Notes: a model not told the origin generated them from the letters alone. A DNA stretch of 64,000 nucleotides from Ureibacillus acetophenoni (GCF_900220965.1 NZ_OBQC01000008.1:62001-126000), one strand, 5' to 3'; shown: positions 17,590 through 26,942, counted from the first letter of the stretch. Numbers and translations are program-made.

Positions 17590-18387
17590 TTAACGCAAAT
17601 ATTCCTTTAAATCCGTTGCTGCTTTTATTTGTTCTAGCTCACTTTTAGATTCCACATATCTAGAATCATAGGAAAAATCCAAGATATATTCCCTAGCTAT
17701 AAGATGTTTATTTGTAAATTCATGATAGCTAAGCTCATTATCTTGTTCCGAGATTGTTTGACCGAGCTTTTCGTTATAGAAATTGATGTCAACACTAAAA
17801 TACTCCAAATCTTGTTCTTTCAAATATTGTACTAATTGAAAAGCCTTATCTAGCTGATCATCCATATCATTAGCTGAATTTAAAATGATATTTAAAAATA
17901 CAATGTTACCGATACTATTATGGTCGTTTTTGAAAATGTCTTCATAAGTGTTAGCGGCAGTATATTTAGTATCTGCATCATCAGGAAATGAAACATTGAC
18001 CATATAGGAGTAGTTTTCAACACTTCCATACAATTCTTTGTAAACTAAACCAAACTGTTCGTTAAGTTCAGCACGCCACTTTGTATCTAAGTAATCATCC
18101 CACAGTGGATCCATGTCTTCTGTAACTGAGATTCGAGCAGTTAAAGTAGGATTGCTGACAGGATGAGCATGAATTTGATATGTCCCAAAATAGTCACCGA
18201 GTGGTTTTGAAAAGCTGGATTCTCCAATATTGAAGTCTTCATTATACTTTTCTTCAAGAAACTTCTCTGCTACATCTTCAGCTTTATAGCTAATAAGTGG
18301 AAAGTAAATATAGTCAAATATAATTAAACCTATTATTAATATAAAGAAAATAGGTACTATTAATAAAAAGGTAAGTATTTTTCGCAT
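17590..18387 (-). CDS. Membrane-anchored extracytoplasmic protein of unknown function
   Basis: This protein of 265 residues has one N-terminal hydrophobic segment (about 4-33, very rich in Ile and Phe) after MRK and then a soluble domain that should lie outside the cell. The soluble part is acidic and Tyr-rich, with no Cys and no catalytic motif I can recognise; segments such as YQIHAHPVSNP and LEYFSVDINFYNEKLG suggest mixed alpha/beta structure. A simple NTF2-like or DUF-type domain is possible but unproved. It stands alone with its own promoter region, and the bidirectional terminator at 17531 ends it. Confidence 0.6.
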   Translation of the reverse strand: MRKILTFLLIVPIFFILIIGLIIFDYIYFPLISYKAEDVAEKFLEEKYNEDFNIGESSFSKPLGDYFGTYQIHAHPVSNPTLTARISVTEDMDPLWDDYLDTKWRAELNEQFGLVYKELYGSVENYSYMVNVSFPDDADTKYTAANTYEDIFKNDHNSIGNIVFLNIILNSANDMDDQLDKAFQLVQYLKEQDLEYFSVDINFYNEKLGQTISEQDNELSYHEFTNKHLIAREYILDFSYDSRYVESKSELEQIKAATDLKEYLR

Positions 18388-18564
18388 TCGTTTTCTCCCT
18401 AATGAGAATTAATTTACTATAAAAGTAGACGTAAAGAGTTAATTGTTCGTTACAAAAAAAGGGGAATATTTTGTAAAAAAATGTGAAAAAGTCTAAATGA
18501 GTCCAAGTTGGCTAAACTTATATTAAACTAAAAGAAGTATAGTAAAGTCAGTAGAGGTGGTAAC

Positions 18565-20847
18565 ATGTCGGAAAAGAAGGATGAAATCATCTTAAGAGGG
18601 CTTAAAGAAAATAATTTGAAAAATATTGACTTAAATATCCCGAAAGAAAAAATTATTGTATTTACCGGTCTATCGGGTTCAGGGAAAAGTTCGGTTGTTT
18701 TTGATACGTTAGCAACTGAAAGTAGAAGACAAATGACTTTAAACTACCCTCTCTATGTTAGAAATCAAATGCCTAGGTACGAAAGACCTCACGCAGATTT
18801 AATGCAAAACTTAAGCCCGGTTGTAGTAGTAGAACAACGGACTATTACTGGGAATTCGCGCTCAACTGTAGGTTCTTATATGGATATTAACCCGCTTATT
18901 AGACTTTTATTTTCAAGAATAGGAAACCCATCAATTGGCTCAGCAAACGATTTCACAAGTCAAAGTTCTTTTGGCAGATGTCCAGAATGTAGTGGATTTG
19001 GACAAGTGATTGCACCAGTTTTAAATAAAATGATAGATTTCGATAAGTCACTTCGAGATTATGCAGTGAAGTTCAAGCCATTGTCACCTTCTGGATGGCA
19101 AGGTAGATGGATGATCACTGGTGGATTATTTGATCCCGATAAACCAATCAAGGACTACTCAGAAGAAGAATTTCAACTATTAATATATGGTCCTTCAAAT
19201 GGTGAAAAAGTTTATGCACCATTTCATACAAAAAATGGACCCCAGCCACATGAATGGGACGGGTTATTACCGCGGTTTACACGCTTATATATCAATAGAG
19301 ATATTTCAAAGTTAAAAGAAGTATCTCAAGATGACGTTTTAGCAGTAACGTCCCAAACTTTATGTCCAACCTGCCAAGGCTCAGGACTAAATCCTAAAGT
19401 ATTAGAATGTAAAATTAATGGGCTTAATATTGCAGAGTACAATCAACTAGAGCTAACAGATCTACTAATGGAACTAAAGACTATACAAAACCCTATTGGA
19501 AAATCTATTGCACAACAGGCGAATTTGCATATTATACAACTTGTCCAATTAGGATTAGGTTACCTAAGTCTTTCAAGAAAAATGGAGACATTATCAGGAG
19601 GAGAGGCGCAAAGGGTAAAAATCGCCCGTCATTTAGGAAGTAGCCTTAATAATATGACTTACATTTTTGACGAACCAAGTGCAGGCCTCCACCCAGAAGA
19701 AGTCGGTCAATTAATACAAATGATGAAAAGTATTAAAGAGCAACATAATACTGTCATCGTTATTGAACATGATCTAACAGTTATAAAAGAGGCGGATGAA
19801 ATTATCGAGATGGGTCCTGGCGCAGGTGTTAATGGAGGAGAAGTTGTCTATCAAGGAAGATTAGAAGGATTAAAACACTCTCCTACCGGTATCGCTCTTG
19901 ACCAAAAGTTAAAGATAAACAAAAATCCTAGAGGTATAGAAAGTCATTTTAAAATTGAAAATGCAACGTACAACAATTTAAAAAATATAAGCTTGGATAT
20001 CCCTAAGAATGTTTTAGTTTCTATATGTGGAGTATCTGGATCAGGAAAAAGTACGTTAATGTTAGAAGTATTTACAGAAAAGTATCCTGAAACTATTGTA
20101 GTTGAACACGGGAGTATAGGGATCTCTAGTCGTTCAACACTTGCTACATATATGGGAATTATGGATGATATTCGTGCCATATTATCAAAAGAAACAGGTC
20201 AACCAATTGGGTTATTTAGCTTTAATTCTTTAGGTGCATGTTCTATTTGTAAAGGTAAAGGGGTCATAACGCCTGAAGTTGCATTTGCTGATCCTGTAAC
20301 AGTTCCGTGTGAAGCTTGTAATGGATCAAGGTATTCAGAAGAAGCTCTTAAGTATCACTATCAAAATAAAAATATAGTTGAAATATTAAATTTAACAATC
20401 GATGAAGCAATGGATTATTTTAATGTGCCTAAGATTATTAAACGAATAAATATGTTAAAAGAAGTAGGGCTAGGGTATTTAACATTAGGACAGACAACAA
20501 GTTCACTAAGTGGAGGGGAACTTCAACGTCTTAAATTAGCAAGTCATCTGCAAAATGAAGGACAGATCTATCTTCTAGATGAGCCTTCTTTAGGGCTGCA
20601 TACAAATGATAATGGAAAACTATTAGATGTATTTCAAAGTCTCGTGGACAAAGGAAATTCGGTCATTATTATTGAACACAATCTAGACTTCATTGCAGCG
20701 AGCGATTGGATTATTGAAATGGGGCCCGGTGGAGGAAAACAGGGTGGACATCTACTATTTGAAGGTACGCCAGAGGAAATGTTAAATGTAGACACTTTAA
20801 CTGCGAAGTGGTTAAAGAGTGGGATAGATAACTTGAACGTAGTATGA
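18565..20847 (+). CDS. UvrA-like ABC ATPase, short paralogue
   Basis: This 760-residue twin-ATPase protein is of the UvrA family but about 190 residues shorter than housekeeping UvrA (~950). Walker A motifs are GLSGSGKSS (35-43) and GVSGSGKST; signatures LSGGEAQRVK and LSGGELQRLK; Walker B YIFDEPSAGL and YLLDEPSLGL. Zinc-module cysteines remain as CPEC, CPTCQGSG, CSICKGKG and CEACNGSR. The missing length fits absence of the UvrB-binding/insertion domain, as in UvrA2-type proteins linked to resistance against DNA-binding drugs. It is therefore probably not part of the main UvrABC excinuclease. It is monocistronic, with a strong ribosome binding site. Confidence 0.88.
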   Translation: MSEKKDEIILRGLKENNLKNIDLNIPKEKIIVFTGLSGSGKSSVVFDTLATESRRQMTLNYPLYVRNQMPRYERPHADLMQNLSPVVVVEQRTITGNSRSTVGSYMDINPLIRLLFSRIGNPSIGSANDFTSQSSFGRCPECSGFGQVIAPVLNKMIDFDKSLRDYAVKFKPLSPSGWQGRWMITGGLFDPDKPIKDYSEEEFQLLIYGPSNGEKVYAPFHTKNGPQPHEWDGLLPRFTRLYINRDISKLKEVSQDDVLAVTSQTLCPTCQGSGLNPKVLECKINGLNIAEYNQLELTDLLMELKTIQNPIGKSIAQQANLHIIQLVQLGLGYLSLSRKMETLSGGEAQRVKIARHLGSSLNNMTYIFDEPSAGLHPEEVGQLIQMMKSIKEQHNTVIVIEHDLTVIKEADEIIEMGPGAGVNGGEVVYQGRLEGLKHSPTGIALDQKLKINKNPRGIESHFKIENATYNNLKNISLDIPKNVLVSICGVSGSGKSTLMLEVFTEKYPETIVVEHGSIGISSRSTLATYMGIMDDIRAILSKETGQPIGLFSFNSLGACSICKGKGVITPEVAFADPVTVPCEACNGSRYSEEALKYHYQNKNIVEILNLTIDEAMDYFNVPKIIKRINMLKEVGLGYLTLGQTTSSLSGGELQRLKLASHLQNEGQIYLLDEPSLGLHTNDNGKLLDVFQSLVDKGNSVIIIEHNLDFIAASDWIIEMGPGGGKQGGHLLFEGTPEEMLNVDTLTAKWLKSGIDNLNVV

Positions 20848-20918
20848 TTGTGAAAAATCAGTATTCTATCTAAGGTCCAAAATGCAAATGTTCAATAGTT
20901 GAATCTGCCAAGAATGGC

Positions 20919-20972
20919 ATACGACATAACCGGAATTATGTGCAATTGCACATAATTCTAGTTATGTCGTAT
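20919..20972. repeat. 54-bp near-perfect palindrome between convergent genes
   Basis: The two 27-base arms (starting ATACGACATAAC) are perfect but for one mismatch and one G-T pair, with no loop; the centre is TGCAATTGCA. There is no T run, so it is not a classical terminator, although it lies between the UvrA-like gene and the convergent RidA remnant. Confidence 0.85.
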
Positions 20973-21039
20973 CTAAAATTCGTTTAAAGGTCATTTCACA
21001 TAGAAAAATTTGCAATAAGCTAATTCCGAAGTGAAAAAT

Positions 21040-21405
21040 TTAAACTAACTCTGCAACGGCTTCTAGTTCAATTTTACATCCATTATTTAATGGAAGTATT
21101 GGGATTATGGCACGCGCGGGTTTATGGTCGCCAAAAAATTGAGCGTACACTTGATTTACAGCATCCCAATCATCAGCTGAGGTAATATATACTCTACACA
21201 TGACCACTTGGTCTTTTGTACAACCAGCATCTTTCAAAACTTTTTCTAACTTTTCTAAAGCCATTTTTGTTTAAGCTTCAATCCCACCTGGTACTGGCAT
21301 TCCTGTTTTAGGATCTGCGGATGTTTGACCTGAAATATAAACTGTATTTCCACTAATCATAGCTGGACTATAGTGTCCTCGTGGGGAACCTGCAACTGCT
21401 CTCAT
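21040..21405 (-). pseudogene. RidA-type enamine/imine deaminase broken by a stop codon
   Basis: The full frame on the minus strand gives a canonical RidA of 121 codons: MRAVAGSPRGHYSPAM, ISGQTSADPKTG, then VYITSADDW and the active-site segments PARAIIP (Arg) and CKIELEAVA (Glu). Codon 45 is TAA (21273-21271) where the family has Gln or another residue (GGIEA-stop-TKMALE), so CAA to TAA is the simplest explanation. Everything after it is intact and includes an internal ATG at 21264. Its ATG overlaps the dehydratase stop as ATGA, so it was translationally coupled to that gene. Function is probably lost unless the stop is read through. Confidence 0.85.
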
Positions 21406-22361
21406 ATGCTCAACTCCTCAAATTTACTAAATTGATCCATATCAATATTGCCACCTGAAATAAACAATACGACTTTTTCATTCGGATTAAATTTAACAGC
21501 TCCTTGTAAGAAAGCCCCCAAAGTAATACATGAAGAAATTTCTGCTACTAATTTTCCCTTTGTTAACATTAGCTTCGTTGCTTTAAGAATATTTTCTTCA
21601 TCGACAGTGACGATTTCGTCCACATATTTCTCAACCACAGGATAATTGAGTTTCCCAGGTTCTAATGTTTGTAAACCATCTGCTACTGACTTCGATTCTT
21701 TTGGTAATGGAACGGGATGACCTACTGTAAAACTATTACTATAGCGAGCAACATTAGTAGGTTCTACGCCGATGATCTTTACATGGGGATTCGTTTCTTT
21801 CACAAATGTTGATAAACCACTAATTAATCCGCCCCCACCAATTGGAACAATAATTGTATCCACATCTGGTAGTTGTTCAAGTATTTCTAAACCTGCAGTA
21901 CCTTGTCCTGCCATAATGTCATAATCATCAAATGGTGAAATAAAACGCCAATTGTTATCCTCGCTCAGTTTATTGGCTACTTGGAATCTTTCTGAGGGAG
22001 CGCTAAAAATGATCTCTGCCCCATAAGATTGAATTCCTTCGACTTTAATTTTCGGAGTGTTTTCTGGAACGACAACGTAAGCCTTCGTACCAAGTTGTTT
22101 TGCTGCATAGGCAATTGCTTTCCCATGATTTCCTGATGAAGCAGTAATAATTCCTTTTTTCATTTCGTCTTCTGGTAGTGATAATAAAGCATTAAGAGCA
22201 CCACGGACTTTGAATGAATTTGTTTTTTGAAAAGACTCTAGTTTAGCATGAACCTGGCAACCAAAGTCTTCATCTAGATTACTTAAATGGAGAAGAGGGG
22301 TTTTATAAATATAAGGATTGATACGTGCTTGTGCTTCTTGAATCGATTGAATTGTAAGCAT
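21402..22361 (-). CDS. Threonine/serine dehydratase-type PLP enzyme
   Basis: This fold-type II PLP enzyme of 319 residues deaminates threonine or serine to the keto acid through an enamine intermediate. PLP Lys51 is in SFKVRGA, with the substrate loop SSGNHGKA (75-82) and phosphate-binding GGGGLISG. It lacks the C-terminal ACT/regulatory domain of biosynthetic IlvA, so it is of the catabolic TdcB or serine-racemase-like type. The start is ATG 22361 with GGAGG nine bases before; a TTG at 22376 in the same frame overlaps that site. The next gene, overlapping by ATGA, is a RidA homologue that would destroy the released enamine, but it carries a stop codon. Confidence 0.88.
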   Translation of the reverse strand: MLTIQSIQEAQARINPYIYKTPLLHLSNLDEDFGCQVHAKLESFQKTNSFKVRGALNALLSLPEDEMKKGIITASSGNHGKAIAYAAKQLGTKAYVVVPENTPKIKVEGIQSYGAEIIFSAPSERFQVANKLSEDNNWRFISPFDDYDIMAGQGTAGLEILEQLPDVDTIIVPIGGGGLISGLSTFVKETNPHVKIIGVEPTNVARYSNSFTVGHPVPLPKESKSVADGLQTLEPGKLNYPVVEKYVDEIVTVDEENILKATKLMLTKGKLVAEISSCITLGAFLQGAVKFNPNEKVVLFISGGNIDMDQFSKFEELSI

Positions 22362-22508
22362 GGATAGAGCCTCCAAGAGTCAGAATATTTTAAAACTATA
22401 TTTTAAATACTAAAGTTATAGTGAATATTTGTAAATTAATTTAGCAATTAAATATATATTAGTGAATAATAGATAATAATTTGTTGATTCTTTCAAAGAC
22501 GCAATATT

Positions 22509-22537
22509 TTGCCAATTTAATAGTGTTGTCTTATACT
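22509..22537 (+). promoter_or_regulatory. Sigma-A promoter
   Basis: TTGCCA (22509-22514), a 17-base spacer and TATACT (22532-22537), about 38 bases before the ATG of the DJ-1/PfpI gene. Confidence 0.75.
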
Positions 22538-22574
22538 ATACTTGTAAAATATGTATTAACTGGAGGTTTTTGAT

Positions 22575-23084
22575 ATGGCAAAGGTAGCATTTCTATTAGC
22601 AGGCGGATTTGAGGACTCTGAAATGAAAAATCCATATGACGCTGTGAAGGAAGCAGGACACGAGGCAGTCATCATTGGATTAGAAAAAGGTGCTAAATGC
22701 GATGGTAAAAAAGGAACAGTATCCTACAATGCTGACCTTGGGGCATCTGAAGCTAAGTCAGAAGATTTTGATGCTGTTATAATACCTGGCGGAGGCGCTC
22801 CAGAAGCATTACGTGTAAATGACGACGTTGTTCGTTTTGTGAAAGAAGTAAATGAAGAGGGTAAGTTAATTGCTGGTATTTGTCACGGACCACAAGTTAT
22901 GATTAGTGCTGATATATTAAAAGGTAAGTCTGCAACTTGCTACATTGGAATCCGAGATGATGTAAAGCTAGCTGGCGCAGAATATCGTGACGAAGAAGTG
23001 GTTGTTAGTGAAAATATTATTACATCACGTACGCCATTTGATGAACCTGCATTTATCCGTGAAATTCTAGCAAAATTAAATTAA
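22575..23084 (+). CDS. DJ-1/PfpI-family protein
   Basis: This 169-residue cytoplasmic protein is of the class I glutamine-amidotransferase-like superfamily. The nucleophile elbow GICHGP carries Cys103 and His104, and the partner acidic residue is in GGFEDSEM (Glu13). PfpI/YhbO/YraA-type members act as glyoxalases or protein/nucleic-acid deglycases or have protease-like activity; which applies here is not readable. It is monocistronic from a near-consensus promoter to the terminator at 23098, with GGAGG before the ATG. A stress role is inferred from the family only. Confidence 0.9.
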   Translation: MAKVAFLLAGGFEDSEMKNPYDAVKEAGHEAVIIGLEKGAKCDGKKGTVSYNADLGASEAKSEDFDAVIIPGGGAPEALRVNDDVVRFVKEVNEEGKLIAGICHGPQVMISADILKGKSATCYIGIRDDVKLAGAEYRDEEVVVSENIITSRTPFDEPAFIREILAKLN

Positions 23085-23097
23085 TTTATATAGCAAA

Positions 23098-23136
23098 AGG
23101 AAGAGAGTGACTGCAAAGGTTCTCTCTTCTTTTTTA
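23098..23136 (+). terminator. Intrinsic terminator
   Basis: GAAGAGAG (23100) pairs with CTCTCTTC (23122), followed by a T run. Confidence 0.85.
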
Positions 23137-23169
23137 TTGTCCATACCTATAGTAAATCTGAAAATAAAT

Positions 23170-23206
23170 AGACCCAGAATTCGTAAAATTTACGAAAACT
23201 GGGTCT
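23170..23206 (-). terminator. Terminator of the ytoQ-like gene
   Basis: AGACCCAG and CTGGGTCT form the outer stem; TTCGTAAA and TTTACGAA extend it inward. It lies 26 bases past the stop of the minus-strand gene. Confidence 0.8.
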
Positions 23207-23231
23207 TGGCAAGTGCTCATCTTTGCGAATA

Positions 23232-23672
23232 TTATTCAAAAATATAACTGATCACATCAATTGCTTGGTCAACAGTTTCTACAGTTACATTCGCTTTGTT
23301 GGAAAGTTCTTTTAATGGGTGAATTAATGATTCAGGTCTGATAATAATAGTTGGCTTGTTCATTGCGATAGCCATGCTTGCGTCCATTGCTGTATTCCAT
23401 TGTTTATATTTCTCTCCAAATAAAGCAATAACGATATCAGCTTTTTGCATTAAAACCTGCGTTCTAAAATTATTTATATCGGATGCTGCATCGTCTTTGT
23501 AATAATTCGTCGGTTGTTTTCCTAGAATTTCTTCACCGATATTGTCTGAACGATCATGGTTTGTTTGTGGTGCTACAAAATGAAGTGGAAGGTTCTTTTC
23601 TTTTGCTTTTTGAGCAACTTCCTCCCTCCAATTATCATGAATCTGACCTGCTAGATATACAGTAAGTTCCAT
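23232..23672 (-). CDS. ytoQ: YtoQ family protein
   Basis: This 146-residue cytoplasmic protein matches the YtoQ family of Bacilli. It starts with MELTVYLAGQIHDNWR and carries the conserved runs GKQPTNYYKDD and FGEKYKQWNTAMDASMAIAM. The general layout (a strand-loop AGQI followed by a helix, and a buried Glu/Asp patch) recalls the nucleoside 2-deoxyribosyltransferase-like fold, but no activity is known to me, so this is only a structural hint. GGAGG precedes the ATG. It is a single gene, with the next gene divergent. Confidence 0.85.
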   Translation of the reverse strand: MELTVYLAGQIHDNWREEVAQKAKEKNLPLHFVAPQTNHDRSDNIGEEILGKQPTNYYKDDAASDINNFRTQVLMQKADIVIALFGEKYKQWNTAMDASMAIAMNKPTIIIRPESLIHPLKELSNKANVTVETVDQAIDVISYIFE

Positions 23673-23831
23673 TTCAATTCCTCCAATACTAGTTAACTAA
23701 GTCTATCGTAACTAATTTGACTAAGTTTTCAAAGTAAACACCATTATCAGCTCATATCTACTAAAAATCAAAACTATGTTATGGTAAGGGTTAGAAAAGA
23801 TAGTGATAGATAATATTTAAGGAGGCCTACG

Positions 23832-24605
23832 ATGAATATCGGTATAATTGGTGCAGGTGCAATTTCTAATTTTTTACTGCAAAAATTAAATGGTCGTCAG
23901 GATATAAAAATAAAAAGTATTTTCGTACGTGATAAGGAAAAATATCAATCTTTGGAATCTAATTTTCAAGTAACATTATTTACAGATCTTGATGCATTTC
24001 TTGATTCGGATATTGATATTGTCGTAGAGGCAGCAGATTTACATGCAGTGAAATCCTTAATACCTTCTGTTATAAAAAGGAAGGCGGTTGTATTAATTAG
24101 TATCGGAGCACTGGCAGATGTTGAACTGCTAAAAGAGATAAGTCATTTATCCAATGAGTATAAACATGAAATACACTTACCATCTGGTGCTATAGGTGGT
24201 TTAGATTTATTGCAAAATGCACACGCACTTGGTTTGGTAACAGGTGTTTCGTTAACAACTCGAAAACCTGCTAGTTCTCTAATTGACGAGGCAATTGATG
24301 AAGCAAAAGTTGTATTTGAAGGTAGTGCGATTGAAGCCATCCGACAGTTTCCGAAAAATATGAATGTCTCTATCGTCCTTTCACTTGCAGGAATAGGATT
24401 TGAGAAAACGAGAGTAAGCCTAATAGCTGATCCACATATTGATAAGAATGTTCACCATATTGAAATTGTTGGTGACTTTGGGGAAGCAACATTTACAATT
24501 ACAAATAATCCGCTTCCGGAAAATCCAAAGACAAGCTATTTAGCTGCTATGAGTATTCTTGGAACATTAAATAGATTGGATGGAAGACTTAGAATCGGTG
24601 GTTAG
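23832..24605 (+). CDS. nadX: L-aspartate dehydrogenase-like protein (NadX family)
   Basis: This 257-residue NAD(P)-dependent enzyme probably oxidises L-aspartate to iminoaspartate, the first step toward quinolinate and NAD. The Rossmann motif is GIIGAGAISNF at residues 3-13. VVEAADLHAV, LPSGAIGGLD and the C-terminal DPHIDKNVHHIEIVGDFGE, with a conserved His, follow the aspartate dehydrogenase pattern (TM1643 type). No nadA or nadC is beside it, so a catabolic or NAD-related role cannot be separated. AAGGAGG precedes the ATG, and a hairpin terminator follows within ten bases. Confidence 0.83.
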   Translation: MNIGIIGAGAISNFLLQKLNGRQDIKIKSIFVRDKEKYQSLESNFQVTLFTDLDAFLDSDIDIVVEAADLHAVKSLIPSVIKRKAVVLISIGALADVELLKEISHLSNEYKHEIHLPSGAIGGLDLLQNAHALGLVTGVSLTTRKPASSLIDEAIDEAKVVFEGSAIEAIRQFPKNMNVSIVLSLAGIGFEKTRVSLIADPHIDKNVHHIEIVGDFGEATFTITNNPLPENPKTSYLAAMSILGTLNRLDGRLRIGG

Positions 24606-24610
24606 AATTG

Positions 24611-24649
24611 GAGCCTCTTCTTAAAACAAACATGTTTAAGAAGAGGCTC
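24611..24649. terminator. Terminator between convergent genes
   Basis: GAGCCTCTTCTTA pairs with TAAGAAGAGGCTC. The T run on the plus side is short, and it may serve both directions. Confidence 0.75.
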
Positions 24650-24681
24650 TTTATATATATTGGAGAGAATTTTTAACTTTA

Positions 24682-25935
24682 TTAGCTAACTACTTGCTTT
24701 GCCTGTTTTTTTATAACTATTACAAATAAGCTTGCCAACACACAGAATACACCTGCCATAAAAAATGCCCAAGTATAAGTGTTGAAATATTTATAAATTA
24801 AACCTCCGCCATAGGCTGCCGCTGCAGCACCTACTTGGTGAGCTGCATAAATCCAACCATAAATAATAGCACTATTCTGAAGTCCGAAAATTTGTCTTGA
24901 GAGATTAATAGTAGGTGGTACAGTAGCTACCCAATCTAACCCATAAAACACAGTGAACACCATAATCCAAGTAATATTGCCATCCATTAACGCGAAAGGA
25001 AGAAGTACAAGAGAGCCCCCTCTTAGTAGGTAATACCAAAATAATAGCCAGCGATTATCGATGCGATCTGACAACCATCCAGATAGAGTTGTTCCGACCA
25101 TGTTAAAAACACCCATAAATGAAAGTAACGAAGCGGCAGTTACTAAAGGTATTCCAAAGCTAATACAAAAAGAAATAAAATGAGTACCAATTAATCCATT
25201 CGTTGAAAAACCGCATACAAAGAAACTTCCTGCTAATAACCAAAATTCCTTTGACTTCACAGCAACAAATAATCCGTTAAATGCAATGGCGATTGGATTT
25301 CCATTTTGACTTTTGTTTAATTCATCGATATCTTCTGTTTGACCATAAGGAAGAATGCCAATATCTTTGGGTGAGTTTTTAATAAATAGTAAGATAATGA
25401 TAAACATAATAATGCTAAGAGCACAAATTAACCCAATTGCCCAACGCCACGAATAGTTTTCAATTACTATTGCTAAGACAGGAAGTAATAGTAATTGGCC
25501 CATTGCCGTACTTGCTGTTAATATTCCTGTCGCAAGTCCTCTTTTTTCTTTAAACCAATGATTTGCTACATATGGACTTAATACTGTTAAGAAAAGACTA
25601 GACCCAAGTCCAATAATAATTCCCCAAATGATAATCAATTGCCAAGATTGATTCATCAAAAGGATTAATAAGAGTCCTATAAGCAAAGTTGCCATAGCTA
25701 CTAGCATCATTTTCTTTAGCCCGAATTTCTCCAGTAATGCGGCCATAAAAGGACCTGATATTCCATAGAAAAGCAGACAAATTCCAAAAGCAATGGAGAT
25801 TACGGGGCGATCCCAACCAAACTCTTTTTCAAAAGGTGTTAAGAAGACTCCAGATGATGCAACAATAATTCCGGCGACAATAATGGAAAAAAATGAAATA
25901 ATTAAAATAAACCAACTATAATGAATACGCCTCAA
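24682..25935 (-). CDS. MFS transporter
   Basis: This membrane transporter of about 417 residues has 12 predicted helices. Major facilitator marks are GLKK in the loop after helix 2, FKEKRGLATG after helix 4, and GWLSDRIDNR in the second half. The overall look is of the monocarboxylate/oxalate-formate type of MFS (EFGWDRPVISIAFG at the start is characteristic), so an organic-acid substrate is plausible. There is no ATG near the start: TTG 25935 lies seven bases after AGGCGG, while TTG 25941 in the same frame is too close to it. Exact start is uncertain by two residues. Confidence 0.83.
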   Translation of the reverse strand: MRRIHYSWFILIISFFSIIVAGIIVASSGVFLTPFEKEFGWDRPVISIAFGICLLFYGISGPFMAALLEKFGLKKMMLVAMATLLIGLLLILLMNQSWQLIIIWGIIIGLGSSLFLTVLSPYVANHWFKEKRGLATGILTASTAMGQLLLLPVLAIVIENYSWRWAIGLICALSIIMFIIILLFIKNSPKDIGILPYGQTEDIDELNKSQNGNPIAIAFNGLFVAVKSKEFWLLAGSFFVCGFSTNGLIGTHFISFCISFGIPLVTAASLLSFMGVFNMVGTTLSGWLSDRIDNRWLLFWYYLLRGGSLVLLPFALMDGNITWIMVFTVFYGLDWVATVPPTINLSRQIFGLQNSAIIYGWIYAAHQVGAAAAAYGGGLIYKYFNTYTWAFFMAGVFCVLASLFVIVIKKQAKQVVS

Positions 25936-26061
25936 GACCAAACCGCCTATCTATCTATGATTCTTTATTTTATATAGTAGTCAGTTAATTGTAAATTACT
26001 GTATTAGGAGAATGGGATTGATTGAGGAACGTAGCATTATGAAAAAGAACATATGAAAATA

Positions 26062-26096
26062 AAAGCCTCTTCATAAAAATGTTTATGAAGAGGCTT
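26062..26096 (-). terminator. Terminator of the purC-like gene
   Basis: AAGCCTCTTCATAAA pairs with TTTATGAAGAGGCTT; on the minus strand it is followed by TTTTATTTT. It starts nine bases past the gene's stop. Confidence 0.9.
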
Positions 26097-26104
26097 GAAA
26101 TAAT

Positions 26105-26785
26105 TTATAAGAACAGTTTTTCTAATTCTAATGGTTCAATGTATTTCCCATCTTTATAGGCACGCATGTTACCACCAGAGATTTCATCAATTAGAACGAT
26201 TTGGCGACCTGTACCTGTACGGCCGAATTCTAATTTAATATCGTATAATTCAATTCCTTTTTTCGCTAATTCTTCTTTCACGACGTTACTGATTTGTTGT
26301 GTTAAATCTTTTAACACTTTATATTCATCTTTAGATAAGATACCAAGCATATCTAAAGCGTCTTCGCTAATTGGTGGGTCTTGGCGTTCGTCATCTTTAA
26401 TAGTCACTTCAACGAAAGCATCTAAAGGTTGTCCTTCTTCAGCGTATAATCCGTATCTACGTAAAAAGCTTCCTACTGCGCGGTAGCGACAAATCACTTC
26501 TAGCCCTTTTCCGAAAACTTCAGCAGGTTTTACAGTCATTGTTGCTTTTTCAATATCAGCATCAACATAGTGTGTTGGGATTCCTTTTTCTTTTAATACT
26601 TCAAAAAAGTACTTTGTTAGTTTAAGCCCTGAACGTCCAGCACCTTCGATTGTCAATCCAACTGAGTTGGCACCTGGATCGAATACTCCGTCCACACCTG
26701 TAACATCATCTTTAAATTGTAATAGATAATTGCCATCATTTAATTCATAAACGTCTTTTGTTTTACCTGTATAAATATGCTTCAT
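26105..26785 (-). CDS. SAICAR synthetase (PurC)-family protein, outside a purine operon
   Basis: This 226-residue ATP-dependent ligase is of the PurC family, which joins aspartate to CAIR in purine synthesis. Family marks are YTGKTKDVYEL (phosphate loop), GAGRSGLKLTKYFFE, EVICRYRAVGSFLRRYG, DIKLEFG and LIDEISGGNMR. It is shorter than and clearly divergent from the B. subtilis operon-type PurC (~240 residues) and stands alone with its own terminator; no other pur genes are near. It may be a second copy, or the only one in a genome with scattered purine genes. GGAG precedes the ATG. Confidence 0.83.
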   Translation of the reverse strand: MKHIYTGKTKDVYELNDGNYLLQFKDDVTGVDGVFDPGANSVGLTIEGAGRSGLKLTKYFFEVLKEKGIPTHYVDADIEKATMTVKPAEVFGKGLEVICRYRAVGSFLRRYGLYAEEGQPLDAFVEVTIKDDERQDPPISEDALDMLGILSKDEYKVLKDLTQQISNVVKEELAKKGIELYDIKLEFGRTGTGRQIVLIDEISGGNMRAYKDGKYIEPLELEKLFL

Positions 26786-26942
26786 GTCTGAACTCCTTTA
26801 TGATTTTAGCCATAATCTTGGAATATCACGCTATGTAAATATAATAAATCAAAAAATTATAATTGTACAAGGATTCTGAGAATTTCCTTGCGATTTTATG
26901 TGTCTAAAATCTGTACAAAGTATAAAGGAGGGGAAAAAATTC

